Shown here in pieces: positions 13,095 to 25,300 of a stretch of DNA of 64,000 bases. Origin of the DNA: Amblyornis subalaris (lineage: Eukaryota; Chordata; Aves; Passeriformes; Ptilonorhynchidae); NCBI GenBank assembly GCA_018881555.1, contig JACAXG010000076.1, positions 1,229,993-1,293,992 of the forward strand, given 5' to 3'. The notes under the pieces are model-generated. The model did no database searches, was not told the DNA's origin, and saw nothing but the letters and a program-made list of their open reading frames with translations. Both the position numbers and the translations under genes were made by a program. Every line of letters begins with the position of its first letter. Position 1 is the stretch's first letter.

Positions 13095-13400
13095 GAGTCA
13101 GTCAGTGTTATCACAACTAATGCAGCTCATTAGAATTGTTTTAAGCTCTGAAAGCAAATGAATATCTAATGAGATTTCCCCCCAGGTGTAATTAGAAATA
13201 AGCTTTACATTGCTCTAAAAATACCCTCCAATTTTTTGAAAAACTAAATGCAGATAACTGGAAGCTCTAGTTACACTTAATGAACTGAACAAAGCACATT
13301 GAAAACTAAGAATATTTTAATTGTGTTTATTTAGCCTTCAGCAAAGGATCCAAGACATTTTCATAACCATCAAATTAATTTCAAAATGCTCCTTTGTAAG
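13095..13400. promoter_or_regulatory. Candidate conserved noncoding element, homeodomain-rich
   Basis: Dense cores: CTAATGC, CTCATTAG, TCTAATGAG and TAATTAG at 13189-13195, with a further AAATTAATTTC near 13370. The block is AT-rich, unique and non-coding. One of the better enhancer candidates here on motif density. Confidence 0.4.
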
Positions 13401-14389
13401 TTGTCCAGCCAGCAATGTCGATGTTGATCATATACAGAGGACTATTTCCTGATTGGACAGTCCATTTACAAAACAATGCATTATTCAAGAAACTGGAGCC
13501 ATCTCTTCACCAATTCTTCCTCCCATGGGCAGTTTAGAGTATAAAAAGAATTTATCAATGCAAGAAGAAACACTGCAGTTCTGGTTAGTGAAAATAATTA
13601 TGATTTCATATCTTCTTTCTCCGTATTTTCCCCAAAAAGAATGGTGATGAAAAAATTCACTTTCTTTAAAATTCCCAAAAATTACTGAAGTAGGTATTAC
13701 CTTTCACATTCACTTTAATTGGAAGTTAACTTTGTATCACTGAGTATCCCAAACGACCAATTTATTTTGGCAACTATCAGCCAGAGCTGTCTAAAACTCT
13801 GACCTTTGAAAGAAAAGAAGCTGCAGTTTGATAGGTGTATCATCTTTCCCTGGAAGTGTTTAGGACTCAATCCTGGTTTTGACTAAATAAGCAAAATATC
13901 AACAGGATTTTGTGCCACGGTTTCTCTGCCTCTGCGGGTTGCTGCCACACTTGCAAGATGGAGTTTGAGGTGGCCACCTTCCATCAAGATCCCTCCAACC
14001 TCAACCTGCAAACAGAGCTTTAGCCAAAGAAACAAATTCATAGAATGGGGGCTGTGATGAGACCTTTCCTAGGAACTTTCAGTATCATTCCACTAGAAAA
14101 TTCAAAATCCCACTCAGTTCCTTAGACTCCCCTGCACTTCCACCAAAAATAACAGGACGGCTGCTTCTTCACAGCTTCACCCACAAGTCCCTGAACAAGC
14201 AGGAAAGAGCAGGGCACAGGAAGGGACCAGGGCAACTCTCCAGTGTGCTTCTGCTCATTGTGCCCCTCGAGTGGCCACTGGAGCCCAGGCTGGGCCGGNC
14301 TGGCTGCGCTGCCTCACCCGGCCCAGGTAGTCACATCCCATCCGCGTCCCTTGTCTCCGTGCTCGCCGGCTTCCTCTGAAGCATCGCAA
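13401..14389. other. Intergenic, no gene recognised
   Basis: AT-rich at left, rising to GC-rich at 14270-14370 with several CpG. No exon seen. Confidence 0.66.
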
Positions 14390-14525
14390 AGGAGAGTTAA
14401 TTAATTCTGATCACTCCTAATAGTCTTCTAGGTCACAAATTGGTGATTCAGCTTCATTAATTTGATTTCTAACATTTCATCCTTTGCACTCTCTGCCCGA
14501 TTAGCTTCTTGAAATTTAGTTTCAG
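14390..14525. promoter_or_regulatory. Candidate conserved noncoding element, homeodomain-rich
   Basis: TTAATTAATT at 14397-14406, then CTCCTAATAG, TTCATTAATTTG and CCGATTAGC within about 115 bases. This is the tightest cluster of ATTA-type sites in the intergenic part, and it follows a GC-rich stretch at about 14270-14370. Confidence 0.4.
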
Positions 14526-17500
14526 TAAATGGGATGAGCAAGGCAGAAACTTCCAAAGAGATTTTCCTCACTGGCATTTGGAGGACACGCCACAGCGCAA
14601 AACCCCCGGACCCACAGCCAGCATGCGGTCACCTCAATTTTGCAAACTTCCTGATGACAGGGTGGTGTGGCCAGGCTGCAGTCCGAGTCACTTTGGTAAG
14701 GAAGCACTGATTCTCCTTTCACTCAGACAGGCCTAAATCAGGAAAAGCACCAGCACAAATTGCACTAGAGCAAGACTAGCACAGAAGAAAAATCAGACCA
14801 TAGAATGTCTGCAAAGAACAAAGAATTAATTCTTCTGATCGTGTTTTTAAATAAAAGCGGACATCGATTTGTAGGAGTATGTAAGCAGAGATTATATATA
14901 CTGAAAAATTCTCTAATCCCCCAGGCATCTACACAGGCAATGTTGGGAAACAAAGCACATCATGTCAGCCACATTTGGGAGGAGTAAGGACACTGTGAGT
15001 TACCGAATGCCGTTCCTGGGTCCTAAGGCATTTTTAGACAGGTCATTGCTATATGACCCCCTAAAAAAGGGAATAATGCAGGTAGAGCAAGAGAATATAT
15101 TATTCGATATTTGGGATCTAGGTGGAGTTTAAAAACTAAAAGACGTTTTTTGAAATGACCTAAAGATTGTTATGGCTATATTTCTGGTTTTCAGATGAGA
15201 AAATCAGATTGTAACATGGTATGCTCATATTTGTCTCCCTGTGATAAGTTTTTATCGTATTCCACTGTACAGCATAACTCTTCAAATAGGAGACCAAACC
15301 CACTTCTTCCTCGGGTAGGACCTAGTCCTCCTTCCCAATAAATAAAAGCTTCAGAATACTAAAAGATTCCTGCAAATCAATGCTGTACACACAAAAATCA
15401 TTATTTCAGCTGCAGTGGGGGGAAAGAGGGCAGGAATAATATCAGTTGTATTCAAAAAGCAGCATGTAACTCTGTGACACTGAAAGTTTCATGAGAAGGT
15501 CAGAGGAAAACTAGAAAATGTTCCATGGTCCAGTCAGAAAATTGTAGCTTTGTCTCCATACAGATTCCTGAGGAGCAACTTCTTCTAGCCCTAAAGTTAA
15601 TTGCGAACATCAGTCCCAGCCATGGCTTTTTAGCCAGGTTTGGATCAGAGAGGTGCATGTGGTTTTGCCACAAAACCACGAGGCAATACAAGTTTGGGGA
15701 TATTCTACCAAACCTAAGCTAANGTTTATCAGAGCAAAGCCATGTCAGCTCAGGTCCCACCTGCCTGCTGGGTTTCACTGCAAACACATCACAGAGCTCC
15801 AGCTGCAAAAGGAAACAGATTTGTGAGGCCAATGTAAATCTCGGGGTGAAAATTTTTTCTAGGAAATTAGTTGCAACATGCAGATGTACACCCAGAGCAG
15901 CACAACCTGGGAGAGAAAACAAACCACAGCTGTGGCTGGAAAACCCCCTGCCCTGTCGGCAGCACAGCTTTTCACATCACAGGAGCCAATGAACAAGTGC
16001 TCGAGTGTTCTCACTGCTCAGACATGTGCAACCTGGACCCTTCGCTGGGCTTATTGTTCCCTTGCAAAAGGCCCATTTAGAGCAAGCCCAGCAAGCCTGA
16101 GAGGGGAAGAAGGACAATGGCAATCTCTCCCATTCAGCAGCACAGGCCTAGGAAATATTTGCTACTCCAGGAGAGCAGCAGAGGCGCCTTTTCAAAGCTC
16201 CCTTTGCTGGGAGCTGAGTGACAGCTGAATCACAGTGCTGCTTTCCAAGAGCCAGACCTCAGTAGCACTGCCAAGAGTGGCCCGTTGTATTCAGAGCCCC
16301 GACACAGCTGCAGTTACTGGGAGGTCCTGCCATTGTCCTCCCCCAGCAGAAAGATGTTTCTGTCCCCCCTTCACAGACCTCCATCGCTGCCCAGTGCAGG
16401 CAGGCTGAATGAAAATGTCAGCAGCAAGCACGGAGCAGATGTGAAGGGACCATGCTCTCTGACCTGGATTCACCCATCACGTGGGCTAACGCTGTTCGAT
16501 TGAGAACCGCTTTGTAAGGCAAGTTCAGGGGGATGGGAGGCTGCCATCCCCAGCAGCCCGAGCGCGGGGCACGGGTCTGAGCAGCTCAGGAACGGCACTC
16601 CAGGGCAGGCTGAGAGAAATTCTACCAGGAAGACACCCAAGAAGAGATCAGCACCGTAAGAGTTTTGCAGGATTTGTGCACTTGTAGTATACTGAAAACT
16701 CTCCCCATCTAATCCCACCCTTAAAGTCTGCACAGTACACAAGGGTCACAGCTAATACCCCACTTTTGAACAGCGGCTGTAGGCCTCGAGTCCAAGCTTT
16801 AATAGAAATAAAACCAATAAAAGCGAAAGTTTTAGAAAGTATTAGTAATATTATGTCTCCTGGAAGTAAGGCAGTTTGTGGTATCATTCTGTCTCCAGAA
16901 TAGTAAATTTATTGAAAACAAAACAAAAAAAAAAAGTTAAAATAACTAGCATAGTTTCACAGTCCAAAGTAAATAAGATGCAGAAAAAAACAGAGCTGAG
17001 TAAACTGAGACAAAAATGCCACAGATGTTCAAAACAAATTTTAAGCAAAATTTGTCCCCGTTATGCTTGTGACACTTCCTCAATAAATGCTAGAACTGCA
17101 ATTCATTAGCCCAATGCTCACGGTGAGGTCTTAAATATTCATTGGAAGCACATCCAAGTGCCTGCCTACACAAAGGCTCATCCCTGGCCCGTCCCCCGTG
17201 CAAGCACTGTCTCAGCGGAGCACTCACTGCCCTGGGACCTGGCCATGGCTGTAGCCAAACATATGGGCACAGAGCTTCAGCCACTGAGGAAAGCACCAAA
17301 CAACACGATTGTGGCTGGGTAAGAAAAGGAAAGGAAAGGGAAAAGACTTGGGAGGTCTGTCAACAGGGCAAGCAGTGTGGTCCGGGGGGGATTTTACTTC
17401 ATTTGGGAAACAACAGGACACTTATGGAAGGGCCTGTGCTCCTGGGGATAGTACAGGAGAGCAGCTGCTTTACACTGTCAGCCAGATCAGAGACAAGTCT

Positions 17501-17879
17501 GCATCCAAGGGCTGGATGTGAGCCAGGTGTACTAAATGACTACAGAGATACCTAAGATACAGGGATGGTAATCTCTTACCAGGTTTGAAATGCAGATGAG
17601 GGTCTGCAGAAAGGGCACCAACACAAATATCTTGGAGCTGAGAAAAGCCAACTTTGAAGGGAAATGAGACAAAGCTGAAGAAAACTGGCTGGGATTCAAT
17701 AAAGCCTGAGAAATGCACAATGGAAAGAGTTTAATGCGGTCAGAAATTACATTAGAAAAAGTCTACTTTACAGCATTTTTTGCATCATCAGAATTTTTTT
17801 CTTGTCTCTCTCGATCAGTGGCAGAAGCCAAAATTTCACATGGAAAAAGTCTCATGTGTCAAAGCACTAAAAACATGGG
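14526..17879. other. Intergenic, no gene recognised
   Basis: Unique DNA. An A11 tract lies at 16925-16935. No repeat family or exon recognised. Confidence 0.67.
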
Positions 17880-18085
17880 ATCCACGCGATCTCCGCCTCC
17901 TCTCAGCCACGGAAGAAGGACCAGGGCAAGGCAAAGCCGGCGCAGGGTGCGAGCGCGGGTGTCGGCGGGGCTGCGGGGAAGCCTCGGCAGCTGGTACCTG
18001 CCCCGCGGGGCTCTCAGGTGTGCAGGAGGAATGGCCGCTCCGTCACAGAGCTCCCGGGAGGAAGGTCAGTGCCGTGAGTGACAGA
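17880..18085. promoter_or_regulatory. Small CpG-rich patch
   Basis: About 19 CpG dinucleotides in 200 bases, sharply bounded by CpG-poor AT-rich DNA. The plus strand has an ATG at 18031 in a moderate context (GGAATGG), opening a frame of under 20 codons, and splice-donor-like GGTCAGT and AGGTGTG. That arrangement would fit a first exon of a noncoding RNA, but nothing proves transcription. Confidence 0.45.
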
Positions 18086-21000
18086 ATAAAACTGGGGGNA
18101 CGGAGCAACTTCTTACCCACACTTCAAAGCAAACAAAGTGCCAGTACAGACAGCACAATGGGGCCATTGAAACCGGAGAGTGATAATGGGAGAGGAGGCG
18201 GCACCATACAGCTTAAAACCAAAGCAGATTCTTCCCAGAACTCACTCCCAGAGGCATTACAAACTGAAGTAGAAAAACAAGAGAGTAAAAATAGATTCAA
18301 CTCTGATCCACAGTAATTGCACAACAGGGATAATAGGGATCTCAGAGGCGGAGATCATGAAGAGGCAGAATTTTAGAAATTAAAACTGTGAGCACCAAGA
18401 ATTAAGGCAGAAGTTGATGAATCTGGAAACTACAACCTAAAATGCTGCTTCAGCTCTGGGTTGGCTGGGACCTTGCTCTAGGTCCAAGAAAGGGGCCCCC
18501 AAGGACTCCTTCTGCCTTGACAAACAGAGCCTCTTACCAGGAAAGTGGGGTATGTGCAGTTTATACAGCCACTAATTCCAACGAGGGGGAAAACCATTCT
18601 GCCCCTGACCCTGACTGTAAACAGAGCAGGTATGAAGCCTCCACCTCTGTCTTCTCCCCAGCTCCGTAGTTATCCTGATGAACTACTGTGCCTTCCAGCC
18701 CAGCAGGATTCTTCCATCTCTCAGTTCCAGGGGGAGCTTATACTGAACAAACGACATGCAGTCTAACTTTAAAAGCTTGCTCTTCCCATGTATCTGTCTT
18801 TGTTCTGATTTTATCTGTCTCAGAAGGCAAGATAATTTTGACTAACACAAAGTAATTAAAATGAGAGACCTGAGTCTTAAACTACTTAACATTTGAATTT
18901 CTCCAATTTACTGACTCCTAAGTAAGTTAGACACAGTGAGCAGGAGGCCCAAAAAAAGGAGCAGGAGCAGCACGTGGGGTTCGGGCACAGGAGGGTGCAG
19001 AGCATGAGCGCAGCTCCGCAGATGGGGAGTGGCCATCGGACTCCAGCCCAAGGACAGCGCCGCAGCCAGCAGTTCCTGGGCACGTTCCCTTCTCCCGCCT
19101 CTCGCCAAGAAATTGCCAGTGTCCTCACCTCCCAGGGGAGGGCAGATCAGTGCCACAAAGCCTGGGCAAGTGCTCAGTGCAACTCCTTTTATCTGTGCAT
19201 ATCAGCAGGCTTGGACCGGGGGTAATCACAGCCACTCTTATGTGCTAAAAAATAGTGACTCATTCTTCCTCCCCAAACTAACCACGTGATGAAGAGGAGA
19301 GATAGACTTTGTTTTCTCTTTCTTTGGTTTCTGATCCATTAGCTGAATTCATTTCATGTTTTAAAATGTTCTCACAAAACCACAAAGATTAGAAATATCT
19401 TTTCTAACATGAGAGCTCAAATTGCACAAAAAGCCATTTCTTTCAGCATCTGGAAGAAAAAAAATCCCACCAAATATTGCAGGACTTAGTCACACTACCA
19501 ACAGCACGCAGTGATCTCTCTTCTAGTAATCACAGCCTGATACGAGCACCTTGTTCCCAAGAACAGTTCTGCCTCAGGAATAGCTAGGCAAAGTGAGAGA
19601 GCAAATCTTCCTTCTGCTCTCACTGCTGCCCCTACCCAAGATCCTGAGGAACAGAAGCATGGCTTTTCATGACTGACAGTTCTCTCTTACCCGTAAGAAA
19701 ATATTTGAAATATTACATGTACTCCTATTTAAAGAGAATCTCCAATCTCCCTGCATTTACAGCAGGAGCACAGGCCTGATGAAGCATGGAGCACTGGGTC
19801 TCTCTCAATGTCACACGAAATTTATATGGACCTCCGAGTAGAGGCGTATGCCATTTTTCTCTGATTAACACATTTCAAATTGGATCCAGACAAGTCTTAT
19901 GGGGAGACAGGGTTTGGAGGGAAACGAGGTGGTTTTGATTCAAACCCTGGCCTCCATCAAAATGCTGTGGTCTGCTTAGAATGTCTGCGGACATCATTTT
20001 ACAAGGCATACTCACACACACACAAAATCCCTGGGGGTTTGAAACACTGACTTGCAGCAGGACCCAAACGAGAAGCTTGTGCAGCCAGACTGCCTGGAGC
20101 CCCTGCCTGCACCCCCAGAAGATGCCGAGATGCAGTGGCTGCACCACACCACACAGGCTCCTGGCAAGAGCAGGCGCTGACTCCGTCCTCCCACCACAAA
20201 ACCTGTGCTGCCTCACATCAGACAACAAGGATTTGTTATTTCAGGAGGTTCTAGAAGTGCCTTAGGACTAGATTTCTGAAAGCAAACCCTTGGCCTTGCT
20301 GCTTTAGGCTCCACTGCAGCTACCCTGGAGGAAACGTTTCCTTCATCCTGGCTCCTGGAGCAATGCCTGACGCACGAGGCAGCATCTCCTGTATTTCAAC
20401 TGTCTAGTAAATCCTTCAAATGCATCTGGCTCACAGCTCAAGCATTTGAACCAGCCTTGTCCCAGGGTAACAAGCTACCCTGGTGTATAAAGAGCAATGG
20501 TTTATGCCTTTCTATCTGAGCACACGAGAGAACAGTAGCAGAGTGTCACCATTCTTAGCTAATTTGGCACTTCAAGCAAGAACAGGGCTTTTATCTCCTC
20601 CTTTTCATTACAACATGGTGAGAAAAACATTTGATATCAATAAGTAACTAAGCTGGCTACAGAGGACAAACAAATAACTCCAGACGGTTGTTTGGTTAGT
20701 GATGAGCCTTTTTGGGCTCGATCACCACCTGTAGGCAAGCTTTGATTCAGACATGAGATTATGGAGGAGAAAGTCAGGCACAAAGCAGACATGCACGAGA
20801 GCAGCACCTCATCTCTTCTGGTACCTGGGACAGCAAACAAGTGCAACTCCTGTAAACGCCAGTGGGGGAAGGGGCAGAGGACATTTCTCTAATGCAGTTC
20901 ATTTTTCTACCCAAATTAATATCTATTCTTTGCACATGTGCTCCTCCCTATTCCCACGCAAGCACACAGACTGAACCGTGTGATAATATCAACAGTGCAA

Positions 21001-21630
21001 AGGCTGCTCTAAATAAACAATTTCATGTTACCTTCTCTTTAAGAAGGGACTAGAGCGTCTTTCTCACCTGTGCACACACATGAGCACACACCAGAGCACC
21101 AGCCTGAAAAGCATTTCCTTGATGCAGGAGACCTAGGCAGTGGCAGCAACACAACAGCTTTGCTCTCATTCACACAGCCAGGTCAAACCAAAGGAAAATG
21201 GCTTGAACCATAACCTGCTGAATCTGTACAGTGTGGAGAATTTGGTTCTGCTTCAGGGAAGTGCAGCTAGGCTGAGATGCTGCCGAGGCCAGGAAGGAAC
21301 CTCAGTGCGTCAGCCTCGCACAGCAGGACTGCGTATGGAGCTGGCTCCTGGCTCTGGAGGGCTGAACCTGACACAAACGCTCTCAAATTCCAGACTCCGG
21401 TCCGGGACTTCTTTGGCCTGACAGCATGTTTCACCTTTAAGCGATGCTCAAACGTCAGACAGCTGCTAAGCCAAAGGAGAGCGGAGCTGTGAGCAGCAGA
21501 AATTGGGGAGCGGCTGTCGGCTTTGGCTTTCACTGCACTGCCGCCAGTCCAGCGGGAGCAGCAGCAGCAGCGCCTGAAACAGGCGGGTTTAACCGGGGGC
21601 TCACTCGGACTCCAATACCAAACCTAGTAG
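18086..21630. other. Intergenic, no gene recognised
   Basis: Unique DNA with a CA6 microsatellite. It falls in a 4.5-kb stretch without unresolved bases (18100-22567). Confidence 0.67.
20013..20024 (+). repeat. Short (CA)6 microsatellite
   Basis: Six perfect CA units. Confidence 0.85.
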
Positions 21631-21644
21631 CCACTAGATGGCAA
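21631..21644 (+). promoter_or_regulatory. CTCF-like motif, forward
   Basis: CCACTAGATGGCAA matches 13 of 14 positions of the vertebrate CTCF core CCASYAGRKGGCRS; only the last base differs. A match this good is uncommon by chance but not unique at 64 kb scale. Its orientation points to the right, away from the left edge and towards LHX2. Confidence 0.5.
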
Positions 21645-22164
21645 ACTCACAGCCCAAACTGCACACACTGACCGCCAGACTCCTCCAGGGCTCTGAAATC
21701 AAGGGTGCAAAAAGCCAGCGGGAGCAGAGGGACGTGGGGCTGACACATACCAAGCACGACTGGTTCCTTCACCAGGTTCAGTCTCTCCGTATGTTTCTGT
21801 CCCACCACTAAACTGAACAAAGATGAGCCTTAAACGTTGTGCTGCCAAGTGTGTAAACCAGCTCCTGGTGTTAATGTGCAGGTCCAAACATCCCAGGCAC
21901 AGCTATGGCAGAAGGGACAAAACAAGATTCCAACACATCCACTAAAAACATATTGCTTAAGCCAGAAAAAAACCCTGCAGCCTGCAAATAACATGGCTAA
22001 AGAAACCCAGATTGCAGATGATGTATTATTCATTGCTAACATCACTGTAAGCCTCCAGCCAATCTCGCTTTTTCAGTGCTGGCTGCAGGAGAGGTGGGGG
22101 CACTATGTAAATCAGCAATATCTTGCAAATTACTGTTACATATTAGCTGCGTGGCTCTGAAAAG
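21645..22164. other. Intergenic, no gene recognised
   Basis: Unique DNA between the CTCF-like motif and a SOX-like block. Nothing else seen. Confidence 0.65.
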
Positions 22165-22300
22165 AAATGAATTGCATGGTAGCCAAAGCTCTACACAAGC
22201 AATTGTCTTTGTCTAGCAAAGTGGCCATTTGTATTTTATCTCAGCCTGTTATTATCCTGAATCAGTTCTTGGGCAAAGATCAAAGCTAGGCTGGGTAAAG
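22165..22300. promoter_or_regulatory. Candidate conserved noncoding element with SOX-like sites
   Basis: Contains GCAATTGTCTTTGTC (ATTGTC and CTTTGTC SOX-like cores), TTATTATCC and a TCF/LEF-like AGATCAAAG. SOX with TCF-type motifs would suit a neural or limb enhancer. Inference only. Confidence 0.33.
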
Positions 22301-25300
22301 CAGTCCTCACTCATTACATGCCGATAATTTTTCTAAGTAGAAGTCCTTTCCAGGAGCTGGAGTCACAGCAATGGGCACTGCTATATGCATGGGTCCTGAA
22401 AAACCTGTGGGTCACACTGAGCCAAAATTTCAGCCAAAATGCCGAGGGCAGCCCGCCCCACATCTAGAGAGATGGATGGTGAAACCTGCTGTGCATCTGC
22501 AGCAATACAAGGGCATCAATGTGACGGTAATTTTACAGAAAGCCCTAAACGACTCTGTTAGCTACAANGGCAAACATCCCTCGCTTCCAGAATAATAAAA
22601 AATAGATACATTTTAATTTAGTGCCCAAATGTAGAACTCACCAGTGCTTTTACCATGCTGCTGTACAGGGCACAACAAACCCTGAGGCAGTTCACGTCCC
22701 TTGTATGACTGTAACACAGAGCTGATCAAAACAATTTTCATTTTCACGCCAATTCCAGAAGTTCATTTTCCCCAATAGTAGGGTTGTTTGTGCACTTAAA
22801 CTAGCAGCAGTGGTGTGTACCCAGACTCAAACACTCTTCATCATAATTACTTTAGGAAAGTCAGGAAAGAATAAACTCACAATCCTGCAAGCATTACTGA
22901 AAATATTTTCCTCACCTGATGACACTACTTCATGCCCCTTAGCAAATTCAGCCTAAATGTAGTGGATCCTACTGATCCCTGGGCTTGAGGGGCAAAGCCT
23001 TTCACCAGAACTCATTTCCCAGAGTACACTTNCATACAACTTATCAATACATTTTGCACCATCAGTGCTCAATTACAGCCACTCCAATAGATCAGGGGAT
23101 CATCAAAGTCAAAGTGTGCTTTGCTCATGACACTCACAATAACCACCTGCTCCTTGCAACTGTGAACCACAGCTCCAGAAAAAGATATTTTCATTGATCC
23201 ACTTTCCAAGAATCCAGACTGAGATACTCTGAGGTCCATTCACATGGCTCATCCATATATACCCTCTCTGCTCTGCCTTTTTCAATTCCATGGATTTACA
23301 CTGGACAAATTTCTCCTGAAAGTGTGGTGTACAACCTTAACCAAGAACACACTGCTCCCTTTTGCTATCCTGATTCTGCTGTTTGCCTCCTTTGCACCCA
23401 CTCCTTTACCTTGTTGACCCATCTCATGAGCATGTCTGTTATGACCAACATATTTGATCAGTATGATGCAAACCTGAGCACTGCACTTGCCCATTTAATG
23501 AGTAATATTTTAGACATTTTCCAAACTTCCTGTCACCAGCATTAGCTAACACACGAGCGATCCAGACAGACTCTTTTGTTCTGAGCAGCTGTGCTGTAAA
23601 ACAGGCTGAGTATCTCTGCGGCCACAAACTGCTCTCCAAGGTCTCCCCATCCCCAGTCTGCCATATGTTGCCCCTATAGCTTGTACAAACTCTTTCATTT
23701 CCTCTCTATCCTGTTGCATTTCATCAGGTTTCACTAAAGCACACATTGGCATCCCAAAGCTCTGTGCTCTCCTCTGTTTTGCAAAGGGCACACAGCCTTT
23801 CAGGGTAGATCCTTACATGGTCTCTCACTAAACTTCTCTGGTTTTTAGGGTTTTCAAACCTTTGTGTGAGCCATGCAGCCTGCTCCACTGGCTTCCCTCT
23901 GCACCCAGGAAGGATTCTCTCTGCTGTATTCTCTCCAGCAGCCACCCATACAAGATGTGCAGCTACAAGAGCAGTTACAGATGTGCACAGAAAACAGTTC
24001 TGGTTTGCAGCAGAAAGTTACTTCAGAATATTCCTGGAACAGCAAAGGAGACACCTCGCACACCATTTGGCTACCAAACAAGCACACAGTATCTCGCTTA
24101 TCCGTAACTGTGGGGATAAAGGCTTGTGTCAACAGCAGATTTTGAGAAGAGCAGAGAGAACTACAGGTTGGAAGTAGCCACTTGGAAAGGCAGAGGCTGT
24201 GCTGTACAGAGACATCATATGTCCTTCTCAAGGGGAGAGTTTGTGTCCTCGATGCGTTCCTGGAGTGGCTTCACTAACATGACATAGCAGCAATGCTGAG
24301 AGTGAAAAAAATTCACAATCTCTTGAGATCAGAACATGAAGAGGAGCTGCTTCAGTTCTTCTTGGTTTCAACTTTGGAGGCCAATGAGATGTATGTGTCG
24401 AGCTTCATGGCAGAAGGATGCTAATGTGCATGTATAGCCCAGTCTGACAGGCAGCCCCACTATCTGCAGGTTTGCCAAGTCCAAAGGGGCTCTGGCCACC
24501 CAGCAGTCCGGCCCCACCAGCTGCTGGAGTTTGTTCACTGGGGAGGGTCAGCATTTGACGGGCAGCACATGCAATGTACTTCTGTCTGGACAGGGCCGTG
24601 TGAGAGCCATTCCCTGTCTGGCTGCACTCTGCACTCAGTGGAATTTAGGAAGCACCGTCCCTGCTCTGGGAGACACTGCCGAAGTCAGTGGAGCTCAGTC
24701 AAAATGTCGCTCCCCTTTCTTCCCCTGCATCCCACTAGGGACAGCACATTTTCCATTTCTCTGAACAATCTTACTAAGCTGCAAGCATCAGCAGCACTAA
24801 ATTCTGCTCTTTTTTGGGAAGGAGCCAAGACTGCCAATGTAAAGCACAGGATGTGATTTCCTGCCCCTCCTGGAAAAGGAAGCTACAGTCCAAAAGGTAG
24901 AGAAAGAACTATTAATCTAAGAACAACCATTTTAATGTTGATGATCACATGATGCAGCTGCAGAAATACCAGTTCAATTCAAAGAGAACTTGTAATGTGC
25001 TAAACATGCAGGACTCGTGATACAGAAAAGGAGATACCAGATCCGGGTGCCAAGAAGAGGAACTACTGTTCANAGTCCCTTGAGGAAAGATGCCCCCAGG
25101 ACCACGGCTCTTCTGACAGAACTCTTAATCAAGAAAATATAAAAAAACATTAAAACCTAAGGGAGATTCTCTACAGAATCTCCTACCGTTCTACTTCATA
25201 CTGTATACATGAGCCGATTAGCAGCAAGGTGCTGGGCTCCTCGGGAAAGGAAAAGCTTATGGAGTGAAAAGAAAACCAATGTACAACCTCAGCAGGTTTA

